A stretch of DNA of 64,000 nt, taken from assembly GCF_000374445.1 (NCBI RefSeq), contig NZ_KB894407.1, positions 230,465-294,464 of the forward strand, read 5' to 3'. The first letter of the stretch is position 1. Every line of letters starts with the position of its first letter. The stretch comes from Actinokineospora enzanensis DSM 44649. Lineage in GTDB: Bacteria > Actinomycetota > Actinomycetes > Mycobacteriales > Pseudonocardiaceae. The notes under the pieces are model-generated. The model had not been told where the DNA came from and did no database searches. It was given only the letters and a program-made list of their open reading frames with translations. Shown piece by piece: positions 1-8,935 of this stretch. The position numbers and the translations under genes are program-made.

Positions 1-1
1 G

Positions 2-967
2 GGCGATTCCCCTCGCATCCCGGTCCGCCAGCTCGGCCCCGGCGGGCCGACCGTCTCGCTGTTCGGGCTCGGGTCGTGGAACACCTGGGACCGGATGGAG
101 TTCGAGGACGCGGTCGCGCTGCTGCGGCGCGCGGTCGAGGCGGGCGTCACGCTGTTCGACGTCGCGCACTACAACATGGGCCCGCACGCCGAGCAGGCCC
201 GCACCGACATCATCTTCGGCGAGGCCGTCCGCGCGGCGGGCATCGCGCGCGACGACTACCACCTCTGCGGCAAGCTGTGGTTGTGGGAATACCCCACCAC
301 CACGTTCGAGCAGCAGATGGTCACCTCGCTGGAGCGCATCGGCATCGAGCGCGCGGACAGCGTCGTGGTCGGCGACTACATGTCCCCGCCGGACATCCCG
401 GCAATCGTCACCGACGTCGCCGAGCAGATCGAGAAGGGCCGCTTCAGCGTCTGGGGCGTGAACAACTGGATCGCCGCCGACCTGCAGACCGCGCTGGACT
501 TCGCCGCGAAGGAGGGGCTGACCCCGCCGAGCTTCGCCCAGCTGAAGTACAGCATCGCCCGCCGGACCATGGCCGAGGGCCCGTACTACCAGCCGCACTT
601 CACCGAGGGACGGCTGGTCATGCAGGCCTCGGACATCTTCGAGGGCGGCATCCTGGCCGGGCGCAAGTTCCCCGAGCGCAAGATCGGCGCCGACCCTGGC
701 GGCATCCGGGACGCCATCCGGGAGGCCGCCGACGTGGTGGCCGAGGTGGCCGCCCGGCACGACGCCAGCGCCGCGCAGGTGGCGATCGCCTTCTGCCTGA
801 CCAACCCGGCGGTGGCGAACGTCCTGTTCGGCGTGAGCCGGATCGAGCAGCTGGAGGACAACCTCGGCGCGCTGGAGCTGGTCCGCGACCACGGTGCCGA
901 GCTGAAGGCCGCGCTCGATCCCCTGTGGGCGGACAAGGCGGTCAACGCCGACGGCTCCTGGATGTAG
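2..967 (+). CDS. Aldo/keto reductase, 5'-truncated by the window edge
   Basis: The reading frame is open from base 2, so the true start lies outside the window; 321 residues are visible. The N-terminal part reads like the first strand and turn of an AKR barrel (LFGLGSWNTW). Asp53 and Tyr57 (FDVAHY) and Lys91 (CGKLW) match three members of the AKR catalytic tetrad. The usual His region reads VVVGDYM, so the fourth member appears replaced. The later VWGVNNW and the C-terminal FGVSRIEQLEDNL are typical of the Kv-beta-like/YghZ branch of the family. Expected role: NADPH-dependent carbonyl reduction in the cytoplasm, substrate unknown. It is followed by a strong hairpin and faces a convergent tetR gene. 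Confidence 0.85.
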   Translation, partial: GDSPRIPVRQLGPGGPTVSLFGLGSWNTWDRMEFEDAVALLRRAVEAGVTLFDVAHYNMGPHAEQARTDIIFGEAVRAAGIARDDYHLCGKLWLWEYPTTTFEQQMVTSLERIGIERADSVVVGDYMSPPDIPAIVTDVAEQIEKGRFSVWGVNNWIAADLQTALDFAAKEGLTPPSFAQLKYSIARRTMAEGPYYQPHFTEGRLVMQASDIFEGGILAGRKFPERKIGADPGGIRDAIREAADVVAEVAARHDASAAQVAIAFCLTNPAVANVLFGVSRIEQLEDNLGALELVRDHGAELKAALDPLWADKAVNADGSWM

Positions 968-1218
968 GAAAGCCCGTCGCCGACCGGTGCCCACCGGGAG
1001 CCTCCCCTCGTTGTCGGCCCGCGATGTCCGGCCGTTCGTCCTGCCGGAATCCTGCCGGACATCGGGCGGGTCGGCACGGAGGGGTCCTGGGTGGGCGGAG
1101 TACCCGCAGCCTCCTCTGTGGAACGCGGGGTCCGAACCTGGCGACCATGTTGTTCTACCCGGGAGACATGGTGTTTACATCGTCTCGCGGGTGTCGCATG
1201 GGGACTCGGGGGCAAACG

Positions 1219-1259
1219 AAACGGGTGGGGTGGTCCGGTGCGGACCACCCCACCCGTTT
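1219..1259. terminator. Perfect 19-bp hairpin, bidirectional terminator
   Basis: Arms 1219-1237 and 1241-1259 are exact inverse complements with a 3-nt loop (GTG). It sits between two convergent genes (aldo/keto reductase and tetR), where a shared transcription terminator is expected. Only a short T run follows on the + strand, which is usual for high-GC actinomycetes. Confidence 0.8.
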
Positions 1260-1316
1260 GCTTCGCCGGTGAGGAACCTCGGAAGTCTTGCCCTGGCGCG
1301 GGTTCTTAAGGAAGCG

Positions 1317-1910
1317 TCATGGCTGCGTGATCCGGTCGAAGAAAGACTCCAGGTGTTGGCGTTGCAGCTTCCGGGTGGAGTAGCGGGGACCGACCAGGCT
1401 CATCACGTTGGCACCCACGTTGATCAGCACCATCTCGTCGACTAACTGCTCGTCCGGGGTGTCGGTGTGGATGTCGCCCTCGGTCCGGCCGCGCCGGATG
1501 TACTCGTGCAGCAGCGATCGCCAGGACCTCAGGTGTACCAGGTAGCGGTCGTGCAGCCGCTTGTTGGACAGCGACATCTCCCAGAACGCCAGCAGCACCC
1601 GGCCCGCGGTGATCCGCTTGGCGTCCAGCGGCATCGTCGCGGTGCACAGCGTGCGCAGCGCCTCCAGGCCGGACTTGCCTGCGGTGACCGCCGTGATGTG
1701 CGTGTGCATCATCGACAGCGCGCGCTCGAAAGTGGCCTCCACCAGCAGGTCCTTGCTGGCGAAGTAGCGTTTGAGGGCGCCGTTGGCGAACCCGGCCGCC
1801 TCGGCGATCTCGCGCATCGTGGCCGCCTCCAGCCCACCGCGCACGATCAGGCCCCAGGTCACCTCCACGATGTGCGCCCGACGCTCGTCGTGGTCGATGA
1901 CCTTGGGCAT
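1317..1910 (-). CDS. TetR/AcrR family transcriptional regulator
   Basis: A 197-residue one-domain-plus-ligand-pocket repressor. The N-terminal helix-turn-helix covers about residues 8-55 (TMREIAEAAGFANGALKRYF, followed by ASKDLLVEA). The C-terminal half is helical, with no recognisable effector motif. The ATG at 1910 is chosen because AAGGAG lies seven bases upstream; an in-frame start about 37 codons earlier would run through the operator and lacks a ribosome site. The gene follows the ribosomal-protection GTPase gene in the same direction but has its own operator-rich leader, so autoregulation is likely. Whether it also controls the GTPase gene is not shown. Confidence 0.9.
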   Translation of the reverse strand: MPKVIDHDERRAHIVEVTWGLIVRGGLEAATMREIAEAAGFANGALKRYFASKDLLVEATFERALSMMHTHITAVTAGKSGLEALRTLCTATMPLDAKRITAGRVLLAFWEMSLSNKRLHDRYLVHLRSWRSLLHEYIRRGRTEGDIHTDTPDEQLVDEMVLINVGANVMSLVGPRYSTRKLQRQHLESFFDRITQP

Positions 1911-1923
1911 CGTGCTCCTTAGG

Positions 1924-1944
1924 GTGTAGCGTCTACACGTGTAG
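1924..1944. promoter_or_regulatory. Three GTGTAG/CTACAC hexamers, probable TetR operator
   Basis: GTGTAG (1924-1929), CTACAC (1933-1938) and GTGTAG (1939-1944) form two overlapping dyads. The right one, CTACACGTGTAG, is a perfect 12-bp palindrome. The site lies 14-34 bp upstream of the tetR start codon, a normal place for an autoregulatory operator. The assignment to this TetR rests on position and symmetry only. Confidence 0.55.
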
Positions 1945-2017
1945 TGTATCCGACGAGGTGGGGACGACCGGGCGGAACCATGCCGCCCCGGGCGACCATG
2001 ATGACGCCTGGGCGCGA

Positions 2018-3937
2018 TCATGGCGATGATTCGCGCGATCGCGTCGGGATTTCGCCGACACTGTGACGGTATCGGGAGAACGTCGTCTCCAACACCCCTT
2101 CGCCACTGGTCAGGGCCGGGAGACGGCGTTCAAGGCGGTGCACCTCGGCGGCCGGGATCTCGCCGGTGAGCACGGTGGACTCGCCCTGTGTGGCGGGTGG
2201 TCCGGGCACCGCGCGCAAACCGGTCAGCACCGGCAGCACCGCGCCGAGCGCGTCGGTGGGGATGTCGAGTGTGAACCCGTGAACGGGTTCCTCGACCCGC
2301 GTCCCGGCCGCGCTTAGCGCGCGGGCCAGCAGCAGCGCGGTCAGACCGCGGAAGTCCCCTGCGGTACTGGACATGCTCTTGTCGAACTTGGCGCCGGAGT
2401 GGCTTTGTCTGGCCAGGTAGCCGCACTCGGTCAGCACCACCCGGCAGTCCGGCACCCGCCAGCCGTGCGGGCCGCGGCCGAGGCCCACGCGGACGGTCTC
2501 CTCGATCGCGGTGAAGAACGCGGGCGGCATCGAGCCCGGCTCCACTTCCAGGTCGAACCGCATTCCACTGTCCACAAGGGAGGGTTCGACCCGGATCCCG
2601 ACGCAGGCCAGGTACGGGTTCGTCTCCGCGTGCAGCCGTTCCGCCGCGTGGCCGATGCCGATGAGCCGTTCGATGTGGATGGTGGTGGTCTCCCGGAAAG
2701 CGACGGCCACGCCGAACTCCTCGGCCAGGGTGGCCTCGATGACCTCCTTCTGCACCTCGCCATAGAGCGAAAGGCGGATCTCGCCCTCGTCCTGGCGCAG
2801 GTCGACCAGCGGATCCTGTTCGGCCAACCGGGTGAGCGCCGCGTGCACCCTGGCCCGGTCGGCCGGGTTCCGGGGCACCACCGCGGTTTCCAGTGTGGGC
2901 GGGGCGAAGTGGTGTTCGGCCAGGTGCGGGGGCCGGGCGCCGACGACGTCGCCGACGCGGACATCCCCGAGGCCCCACAGTTTCCCGATCCGCCCGGCAT
3001 CCAGGGCGTCGCGGCGGGTAGCGGTGCCGCGGTCGAACACGTCTATCCGGGTGACCCGGTTCGGCCGCCCGGGGTGTGGCTCGCCGACGCGGTCGCGGGT
3101 GCGCAGTGTGCCCGCGAACAGCCGCAGGTACGCGATCTTCTCCCCGGCGTCGCCGCGCTCGACCTTGAACACCGTGCCGGACAGCGGCGCCGTCGGGTCG
3201 CCCGCGGCGGCGGGCAGGAACTCGCGGATGCCCGCGCACAGGTCGTCCACGCCCGCGCCGGTGGCGGCCGAGCCGAAGTACACCGGGTGCGCCGCCGCCG
3301 ACCGGACCTTCGCGGCGAACCGGGCGCGCAGGTCGGGGTAGTCGGTGGTGCCGTCGAGGTAGTCGGCCAGCAGCGCGTCGTCGGCGAGCACGTCGACCAG
3401 GTCGGGGACGAGGTCGTCGAGCGGCCGCGGTCGTCGGTCGGCGCCCGCCGTGCCCTGGGCCTCCGGTACATCGATGGCGACGGCGGCGGGGGTGAGCCGC
3501 GCCCGGATGGCGCGCAGCACGCGCTCGCCGTCCGCGCCCCGGCGGTCGATCTTGTTCACGAACAGCAGGGTGGGAATGCCCAGCCTGCGCAGGGTGCGGA
3601 AGAGGACGCGGGTCTGCGCCTGGATCCCCTCGACCGCCGAGACGACCAGCACGGCGCCGTCCAGCACGCCGAGCACCCGCTCCACCTCGGCGATGAAGTC
3701 CGGGTGGCCGGGGGTGTCGATCAGGTTCAGCACCCGCCCGCCGAGCGCGAACGACACCACCGCCGCCTTGATCGTGATACCGCGCCGCCGCTCCAGCTCC
3801 AGCGTGTCGGTGCGGGTACTGCCGTCGTCGACGCTGCCGACCTCGTCGATCACGCCCGCCGTGTACAGCAGGCGCTCGGTCAGGCTGGTCTTGCCCGCGT
3901 CAACATGGGCGAGCACGCCCAGGTTCGTCATGCCCAT
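2018..3937 (-). CDS. Tet(M)/OtrA-like ribosomal protection GTPase
   Basis: A 639-residue EF-G-like translational GTPase. G1 AHVDAGKT is at residues 10-17, an RRGIT switch-I motif near 51, G3 DTPGH at 74-78 and G4 NKID at 128-131. Length and the N-terminus match ribosomal protection proteins of the Tet(M)/Tet(O)/OtrA group, which release tetracycline from the ribosome, rather than EF-G (about 700 residues). Actinomycete members can be self-protection or intrinsic resistance genes; no tetracycline biosynthesis genes are visible here. A GAGGA site precedes the ATG at 3937; a second ATG two codons in is possible. Its stop is about 110 bp from the following tetR start. Confidence 0.88.
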   Translation of the reverse strand: MGMTNLGVLAHVDAGKTSLTERLLYTAGVIDEVGSVDDGSTRTDTLELERRRGITIKAAVVSFALGGRVLNLIDTPGHPDFIAEVERVLGVLDGAVLVVSAVEGIQAQTRVLFRTLRRLGIPTLLFVNKIDRRGADGERVLRAIRARLTPAAVAIDVPEAQGTAGADRRPRPLDDLVPDLVDVLADDALLADYLDGTTDYPDLRARFAAKVRSAAAHPVYFGSAATGAGVDDLCAGIREFLPAAAGDPTAPLSGTVFKVERGDAGEKIAYLRLFAGTLRTRDRVGEPHPGRPNRVTRIDVFDRGTATRRDALDAGRIGKLWGLGDVRVGDVVGARPPHLAEHHFAPPTLETAVVPRNPADRARVHAALTRLAEQDPLVDLRQDEGEIRLSLYGEVQKEVIEATLAEEFGVAVAFRETTTIHIERLIGIGHAAERLHAETNPYLACVGIRVEPSLVDSGMRFDLEVEPGSMPPAFFTAIEETVRVGLGRGPHGWRVPDCRVVLTECGYLARQSHSGAKFDKSMSSTAGDFRGLTALLLARALSAAGTRVEEPVHGFTLDIPTDALGAVLPVLTGLRAVPGPPATQGESTVLTGEIPAAEVHRLERRLPALTSGEGVLETTFSRYRHSVGEIPTRSRESSP

Positions 3938-4150
3938 CGGTCCTCGTGTCCAGGATGTTCGAAACGGTGGTCGCGACTGACGCGACAGCCGTGCGGACGC
4001 GGTGGATCACAAGGGCAGGACGGCGCATGGGCACTCCACGGAACTGGTCACTGGTCGGTGTATTCCCGACCAGCACAACATTGTCCGCGCGGCGGTGGCA
4101 ACCCGATTACCGGTCGTGGTCGCCATCCGGGTGTTCGTTAACCTGGCCCG

Positions 4151-4687
4151 GTGGCGAAATTGGGGTTCACCTGCTCGTGCTGCGGCGAACGGCACGACGA
4201 CCTGCCGTTGGCGTTCGGGGCGCCCGCGCCCGCGTACTGGATGCCGGAGCACGCGGAGGATCCGCGGTCATCGCTGGATTCGGACCTCTGTGTGATCGAG
4301 TGTGAGCATTTCTTCGTGCGGGCCACTATCGAGATCCCGATCCGGGACTCGGCCGAGGTGTTCTCCTGGGGCGTCTGGGTGTCGCAGAGCCAGGAGAGCT
4401 TCGAGCGGGTCGTCTCCCGTTGGGAGAGCGAGGGGCGCGAGCACGACGAGTCGACCTTCGGCTGGCTGTCGTCGGTGCTGCCGATGTACCCGGAGACCAT
4501 CGGTCTGGCGACCCGGCTGCATCAGCGCCCGGTCGGCGAGCGGCCGGTCGTGCAGCTGGAGCCGACCGACCACCCGCTGGCCGTCGAGCAGCGCGAGGGC
4601 ATCACCCGGGACCGGGTGGTCGAACTCGTCGAACTGCTGCTGCACCCGGCCGGTTCGGCGGCGCCCGACGGCACAGCCGGGAGCTGA
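4151..4687 (+). CDS. DUF2199-like protein
   Basis: A 178-residue cytoplasmic protein. Its N-terminus carries a Cys-rich metal-site-like CSCCGERH at residues 8-15, followed by DLPLAFG and, further on, a conserved-looking FFVRATIEIPI and FSWGVWVS. This pattern and length match my recollection of the DUF2199 family (function unknown). It uses a GTG start with little Shine-Dalgarno match, divergent from the ribosomal-protection gene with a 213-bp gap. It ends 27 bp from the convergent cyclophilin gene. No function is assigned. Confidence 0.72.
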   Translation: MAKLGFTCSCCGERHDDLPLAFGAPAPAYWMPEHAEDPRSSLDSDLCVIECEHFFVRATIEIPIRDSAEVFSWGVWVSQSQESFERVVSRWESEGREHDESTFGWLSSVLPMYPETIGLATRLHQRPVGERPVVQLEPTDHPLAVEQREGITRDRVVELVELLLHPAGSAAPDGTAGS

Positions 4688-4714
4688 CCGCCTGCCCGGA
4701 CCGGCGGCATGGGC

Positions 4715-5392
4715 TCAGCAGCCGATGCGGATGTCGAGGATGCGGACCGGGTGCTTGGGGGCGCCGTCGGTGGCGCCGTCCGGGGTGATGCCCGCGGCCA
4801 CGATGCGGTCGAGGACGTCCATGCCGCGGGTGACGTGGCCCATGACCGTGTACACCGGGCTGATGTCGGCGACGGAGTGAACGATGAACCACTCGCTGCC
4901 GTTGGTGCCCGGCCCCTGGTTGCCCATGGCGATGGTGCCGCGTGGGTACGTCTCCTTGCCGGTCACCTCGTCCGGGAACTTGTAACCCGGGCCGCCCTCC
5001 TCGGCACGGTGGATGTCGCCGCACTGCAGGACGCCGAGGCGGGGGCTGTCGGTCAGGCGCCAGCACTGGGAGTGGTCGTAGAAGTCGGACCGGGCCAGGT
5101 GCACCAGGTTGTGCACGGCACAGGGGGCGTTGGCCCGGTCGAGGACGAGCTGGATCGTGCCGTAGTTCGTGCGGATGCCGGCATAGACCGTGCCGCGCGC
5201 CTCCGCCTTGCCCCGGGGCGGGTGCACCGGTCGGGCCGCGGGGTTCTCCGGGGTCGGGGTGAACTCGCAGTGGACGTGGTGGTCGCGGGAGGTCTCCTGC
5301 GCGCTCGCGGTGGGGGCAGGCAGGGCGCTCGCGGCCAGTGTCGCCGCCGTGCTCAGGAACAGGGTGGTGGACAGTCTGAAGGATCGCCTCAT
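4715..5392 (-). CDS. Secreted cyclophilin-type peptidyl-prolyl isomerase
   Basis: A 225-residue protein with a classical signal peptide (residues 1 to about 31, ending ASA-QE) followed by a cyclophilin domain from about residue 68. Recognisable elements: NYGTIQLVLDRANAP, the strand-plus-QCGD segment, KFPDE, RGTIAMGNQGPGTNGSEWFI and YTVMGHVTRGMDVLDRI. It should catalyse prolyl cis-trans isomerisation of proteins outside the membrane. The loop around the catalytic Arg is altered and carries extra Cys residues (QCWRL, LQCGD, CAVHN), which could form a disulfide in the exported form. It is a single gene. Confidence 0.9.
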   Translation of the reverse strand: MRRSFRLSTTLFLSTAATLAASALPAPTASAQETSRDHHVHCEFTPTPENPAARPVHPPRGKAEARGTVYAGIRTNYGTIQLVLDRANAPCAVHNLVHLARSDFYDHSQCWRLTDSPRLGVLQCGDIHRAEEGGPGYKFPDEVTGKETYPRGTIAMGNQGPGTNGSEWFIVHSVADISPVYTVMGHVTRGMDVLDRIVAAGITPDGATDGAPKHPVRILDIRIGC

Positions 5393-5719
5393 CCCCGCGA
5401 CGTTAGCGGCTGGTTGCCCGCTCTCCCAAGGGGACGCTAGAGTCGACGTCGTGACTGCCGGGTCGGCCTTGGGCCACGAGCGAGAGAGTCACCCGGCCGT
5501 CGCGTGACCGCCGGGCGGGCCCGTGGCCCGCCGCGCACGCGTTTCCGGGACTTTCCCACACCACCGCGTCGAGCGTTCCCGCTCCGCGGTATCCACGCGA
5601 CTTCCGGCGCTGCCGCGCGTCGCGCACACCACCCACATCCCGCGTCCCACCGCGCGCGTTTCCGCTCGCGGTGCGCTGGACGCTGCCCATGAACGACCCA
5701 TGACATCAGGAAAGAGCGC
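5393..5719. other. Divergent intergenic region, no gene seen
   Basis: Between the divergent cyclophilin and F420-type fusion genes. It is very GC-rich and open in several frames. No start with a ribosome site or family-like sequence was found, so it presumably holds both promoters. Confidence 0.5.
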
Positions 5720-6538
5720 ATGCCCAACGACTTCAACCAGTCCGTGATCGACGAGTTCCGCGCCAACCGCGGCCGCGTGGGCGGCTATTTCGAGGGAGGC
5801 CGACTGCTGTTGTTGACTACCATCGGCGCCCGCACCGGGGAACGGCACACCACCCCACTGGGATATCTCACCGACGAGACCGGTTCGCGGGTGTTCGTCA
5901 TCGCCAGCGCGGGCGGATCGCCGAAGAATCCCGACTGGTACCACAATGTCCTCGCGGACCCGGCGGTGACGATCGAGGACGGGATCTTCACCCACCCGGC
6001 GCGGGCGAGTGTGCTCGCGGGCGCCGAGCGGGACGAGGTCTTCGCCCGCGCGGTGGAGGCCGATCCGGGGTGGCTGGACTACGAGTCCAGGTCCGGGCGC
6101 GCGCTGCCGGTCGTGGCGCTGGCCGTGCGGCCGGGGCCGCCCACCGCCGGGTCGCTGGGGGAGACCCTGGTGCTGCTGCACGACTGGTTCCGGCGCGAGC
6201 TGGAACTGATCCGGGCCGAGATCGTGCGTTCCGGCGCGGTGCTCGGCGCGCAGCTGCGGATCAACTGCCTGGTGCTCTGCCAGGGGTTGGGCAACCATCA
6301 CCAGGGCGAGGACCAGGCGTTGTTCCCGATGATCGCCCGGCAGCACCCGGAGCTGGCGGACGTGGTGACCCGCTTGGGGGAGGAGCACGCGAAGGTCGCG
6401 GAGACGGTCGACCGTCTCCGCGACCTCCTGCGCGGCCGGGACACCGCGACCCTGCTGCCCGAGTTCGATCGGCTGGCGGCCGAGCTGACCGCCCATCTGT
6501 CCTATGAGGAGGAGCAGCTGCTGCCCGCGCTCAGCTGA
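5720..6538 (+). CDS. F420-type nitroreductase/hemerythrin fusion protein
   Basis: 272 residues with two joined domains. Residues 1 to about 140 are a deazaflavin (F420)-dependent nitroreductase (Ddn/DUF385-like) fold: LLLTTIGARTGERHTTPLGY and NPDWYHNVLADPAVTIE are characteristic. Residues about 150-272 form a hemerythrin/HHE four-helix bundle with the metal-ligand pattern LHDW, NHHQGEDQALFP, EEHAK and HLSYEEEQLLP. The first half would bind F420H2 and reduce or guard against quinones and nitro compounds; the second a di-iron or oxygen/NO-sensing centre. Both domains are known alone; their fusion is the unusual feature. The gene overlaps the convergent monooxygenase gene by 8 bp. Confidence 0.85.
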   Translation: MPNDFNQSVIDEFRANRGRVGGYFEGGRLLLLTTIGARTGERHTTPLGYLTDETGSRVFVIASAGGSPKNPDWYHNVLADPAVTIEDGIFTHPARASVLAGAERDEVFARAVEADPGWLDYESRSGRALPVVALAVRPGPPTAGSLGETLVLLHDWFRRELELIRAEIVRSGAVLGAQLRINCLVLCQGLGNHHQGEDQALFPMIARQHPELADVVTRLGEEHAKVAETVDRLRDLLRGRDTATLLPEFDRLAAELTAHLSYEEEQLLPALS

Positions 6539-7580
6539 GCCGCGGCCACACCGGGTCCGGGATCTCGCGGTCGAGCACCGGGGCGACGTCCGAACGGAAC
6601 AGTTCCAGGGTGTCCCGGTGCTGCCGCGCGGTCAGCCCGTCCCGGTCGGCGCTCAGGTGCAGCACCTGGTGGCCGAACTCCTTGTGGTAGCGGCCGATCT
6701 TGTCGATCGCCTGCTGGGGGCTGCCGATGACCGCCGAGCTGCGTTCGACGAAGTCCTCCAGCGTCGGGAACACCGGTTCCACGCCGAGTCGCAAGTGGAG
6801 GTTCAGCCTGGCCTCGTAGATCGGCCGATAGGTGTCCAATGCCTCCTGGGAGGTCCGCGCCACGTAGAAGCCCGCCGTGCCCGCTCCCACCAGGGCGTCG
6901 GCGGGCTTGTGGCCGTGGAACTCCCAGCGCTCGCGGTAGTACCGGATCAGGTCGGCGTAGGGCTCGATCGGGTTGGTCACGTTCGCCGAGAACAGCGGGT
7001 CGCCCCATTTCGCGGCCAGTTCCACCGAGTCCCGGCTGGTCGCGCTGCCGTGCCAGACCCGGATCGGCCGCTGGAACGGCCTCGGCCACACCTCAGCGTC
7101 CACAAGCGACGGTCTGAACCGGCCGGACCAGGTGACCCTGTCCTCCCGCCAGAGCCGCCGGAACAGCTCGTAGCCCTCGGCGTTGCGCGCCCACTGGTCC
7201 TCGGGCGTGACGTGGAACAGCTCCCGCTGGGCGCTGCCGTTGCCCTTGCCGATGATCAGTTCGAGCCGTCCACCGGACAGGTTGTCCAGGGTCGCGTAGT
7301 CCTCGTAGGCGCGCACCGGGTCGAGCAGGCTCAGCGTGGTCACGCCGGTGAACAGCCGGATGCGCGAGGTGCGGGCGGCGATGTGGCCGAGCACGACCGG
7401 CGGCGAGGAGGAGATGAACGGCCGCTCGTGCCGCTCGCCCACCGCGTAGCCGTCGAAGCCGAGCTCCTCGGCCAGCACGGCGCTGTCGACCACCTCGCGC
7501 AGCCGGTCGTGGGTGCTGGCCTGGATGCCGGTGACCGGGTCGGCGGTGTGCGTGATCAGGCTGATGAGCAGGTACTTCAC
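6531..7580 (-). CDS. Luciferase-like (LLM) flavin-dependent oxidoreductase
   Basis: A 349-residue TIM-barrel protein of the bacterial-luciferase-like family: AEELGFDGYAVGERH, IAARTSRIRLFTGV, DYATLDNLSGGRLELIIG and RPIRVWHGSA match the conserved strands. It uses FMN or F420; the cofactor cannot be decided from sequence. The GTG at 7580 overlaps the stop of the preceding gene by 4 bp (GTGA), so it is translationally coupled. It is the last gene of a three-gene monooxygenase operon, probably acting on sulfonates, sulfides or related small molecules (inference). Confidence 0.85.
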   Translation of the reverse strand: MKYLLISLITHTADPVTGIQASTHDRLREVVDSAVLAEELGFDGYAVGERHERPFISSSPPVVLGHIAARTSRIRLFTGVTTLSLLDPVRAYEDYATLDNLSGGRLELIIGKGNGSAQRELFHVTPEDQWARNAEGYELFRRLWREDRVTWSGRFRPSLVDAEVWPRPFQRPIRVWHGSATSRDSVELAAKWGDPLFSANVTNPIEPYADLIRYYRERWEFHGHKPADALVGAGTAGFYVARTSQEALDTYRPIYEARLNLHLRLGVEPVFPTLEDFVERSSAVIGSPQQAIDKIGRYHKEFGHQVLHLSADRDGLTARQHRDTLELFRSDVAPVLDREIPDPVWPRLS

Positions 7581-8923
7581 CGTGGTTCCCCGATTCCCAG
7601 GTGATCGCGCAGGGTCGTGCCGGAGTACTCGGTGCGGAACACGCCGCGTTCCTGCAACAGCGGCACGACCTTGTCCGCGAACTCGTCCAGGCCGCCGGGC
7701 GTGACGTGCGGGACCAGGATGAACCCGTCGCTCGCGTCGGCCTGGACGAGGTCGTCGATCTGGCCCGCGACGGTGGTGGGGGAGCCGACGAAGGTCTGCT
7801 CGCCGTTGACCTGGATGATCAGCTCGCGGATGGAGAGGTTCTTCTCCTCGGCCAGCGCCCGCCACTCGCGGCCCTTGGCCACCGGGTCGCGGTGCATGCG
7901 CACGCTGGCCCGGCCGCGGGCGATGGTGTGCTCGCCGACGAGCGGGTCGAAGTCCGGCAGCGGGCCGTCCGGGTCGTAGGCGCTCAGGTCCGCGTTCCAC
8001 AGCTGTTCCAGCAGCTTGATCGCGGTCGGCCCGCTGACCTGCTGGTGGCGCACCACGTCGGCGCGCTCGCGGGCGTCGGCGTCGGTGTCGCCCAGCACGA
8101 ACGTGGCCGCGGGCAGCACAACCAGCTGGTCGGGCGTGCGGCCGTACCCGGCCAGCCTGCCCTTGACGTCGGCGTAGAACGCCTGGCCCTGTTCCAGCGA
8201 CCCGTGCCTGCTGAAGATGGCGTCGGCGGAGGAGGCGGCGAACTCCCGGCCCTCGTCGGAGTCGCCCGCCTGGAGGATCACCGGCCTGCCCTGCGGGGAG
8301 CGCGGCACCGGGAACCGGCCCTCGATGTCGAAGTGCGCGTCCCGGTGCCGGAACGCGCCCGCGTTCCCGTCCCGGAGGAACACCCCGGACTCGCGGTCGG
8401 CCGCGACCTCGTCGCCGCGCCAGGAGTCGAACAGTTCCGCCGCCGTCGACAGGAACGTCCTGGCCCGCTCGTAGCGCTGGTCCTGTGGCAGGAACCCGCC
8501 CCGGCGGAAGTTCTCGCCGGTGAACGCGTCCCACGAGGTCACCACGTTCCACGCCGCCCGCCCGGCGGACAGGTGGTCGAGCGAGGCGAACTGCCTGGCC
8601 ACCTCGAACGGCTCGTTGAACGTGGAGTTGATCGTCCCGGCGAGTCCCAGCCGCTCGGTCGCCGCGGCGAGCGCGGCCAGCACGGTGAACGTGTCGGGCC
8701 TGCCCACCACGTCCAGGTCGTAGATCTCCCCGCCCTGCTCGCGCAACCGCAGCCCCTCGGCGAGGAAGAAGAAGTCGAACTTGGCCCGCTCCGCGGTCTG
8801 TGCCAGCTTCACGAACGAGCTGAACTCGATGTGGCTGCCCGCCGCCGGGTCGCTCCACACCGTCGTGTTGTTCACGCCGGGGAAGTGCGCGGCCAGGTGC
8901 ACCTGCTTGATCGGCTTGCTCAT
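7577..8923 (-). CDS. NtaA/SnaA/DszA-type FMN-dependent monooxygenase
   Basis: 448 residues; length and motifs fit the FMNH2-dependent NtaA/SnaA/DszA/MsuD group of LLM enzymes. Examples are KFDFFFLAEGL near residue 48, the ERLGLAGTINSTFNEPFEVARQFASLDHLSAGRAAWN region (split here as TINSTFNEP and SAGRAAWN) and GRPVILQAGDSDEGREFAA. Such enzymes need a separate flavin reductase, which is not in this operon. The start is ATG at 8923, 12 bp after the previous gene. Its substrate is unknown; family members attack nitrilotriacetate, dibenzothiophene sulfone or streptogramins. Confidence 0.88.
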   Translation of the reverse strand: MSKPIKQVHLAAHFPGVNNTTVWSDPAAGSHIEFSSFVKLAQTAERAKFDFFFLAEGLRLREQGGEIYDLDVVGRPDTFTVLAALAAATERLGLAGTINSTFNEPFEVARQFASLDHLSAGRAAWNVVTSWDAFTGENFRRGGFLPQDQRYERARTFLSTAAELFDSWRGDEVAADRESGVFLRDGNAGAFRHRDAHFDIEGRFPVPRSPQGRPVILQAGDSDEGREFAASSADAIFSRHGSLEQGQAFYADVKGRLAGYGRTPDQLVVLPAATFVLGDTDADARERADVVRHQQVSGPTAIKLLEQLWNADLSAYDPDGPLPDFDPLVGEHTIARGRASVRMHRDPVAKGREWRALAEEKNLSIRELIIQVNGEQTFVGSPTTVAGQIDDLVQADASDGFILVPHVTPGGLDEFADKVVPLLQERGVFRTEYSGTTLRDHLGIGEPR

Positions 8924-8935
8924 CTCGCCCTCTCC

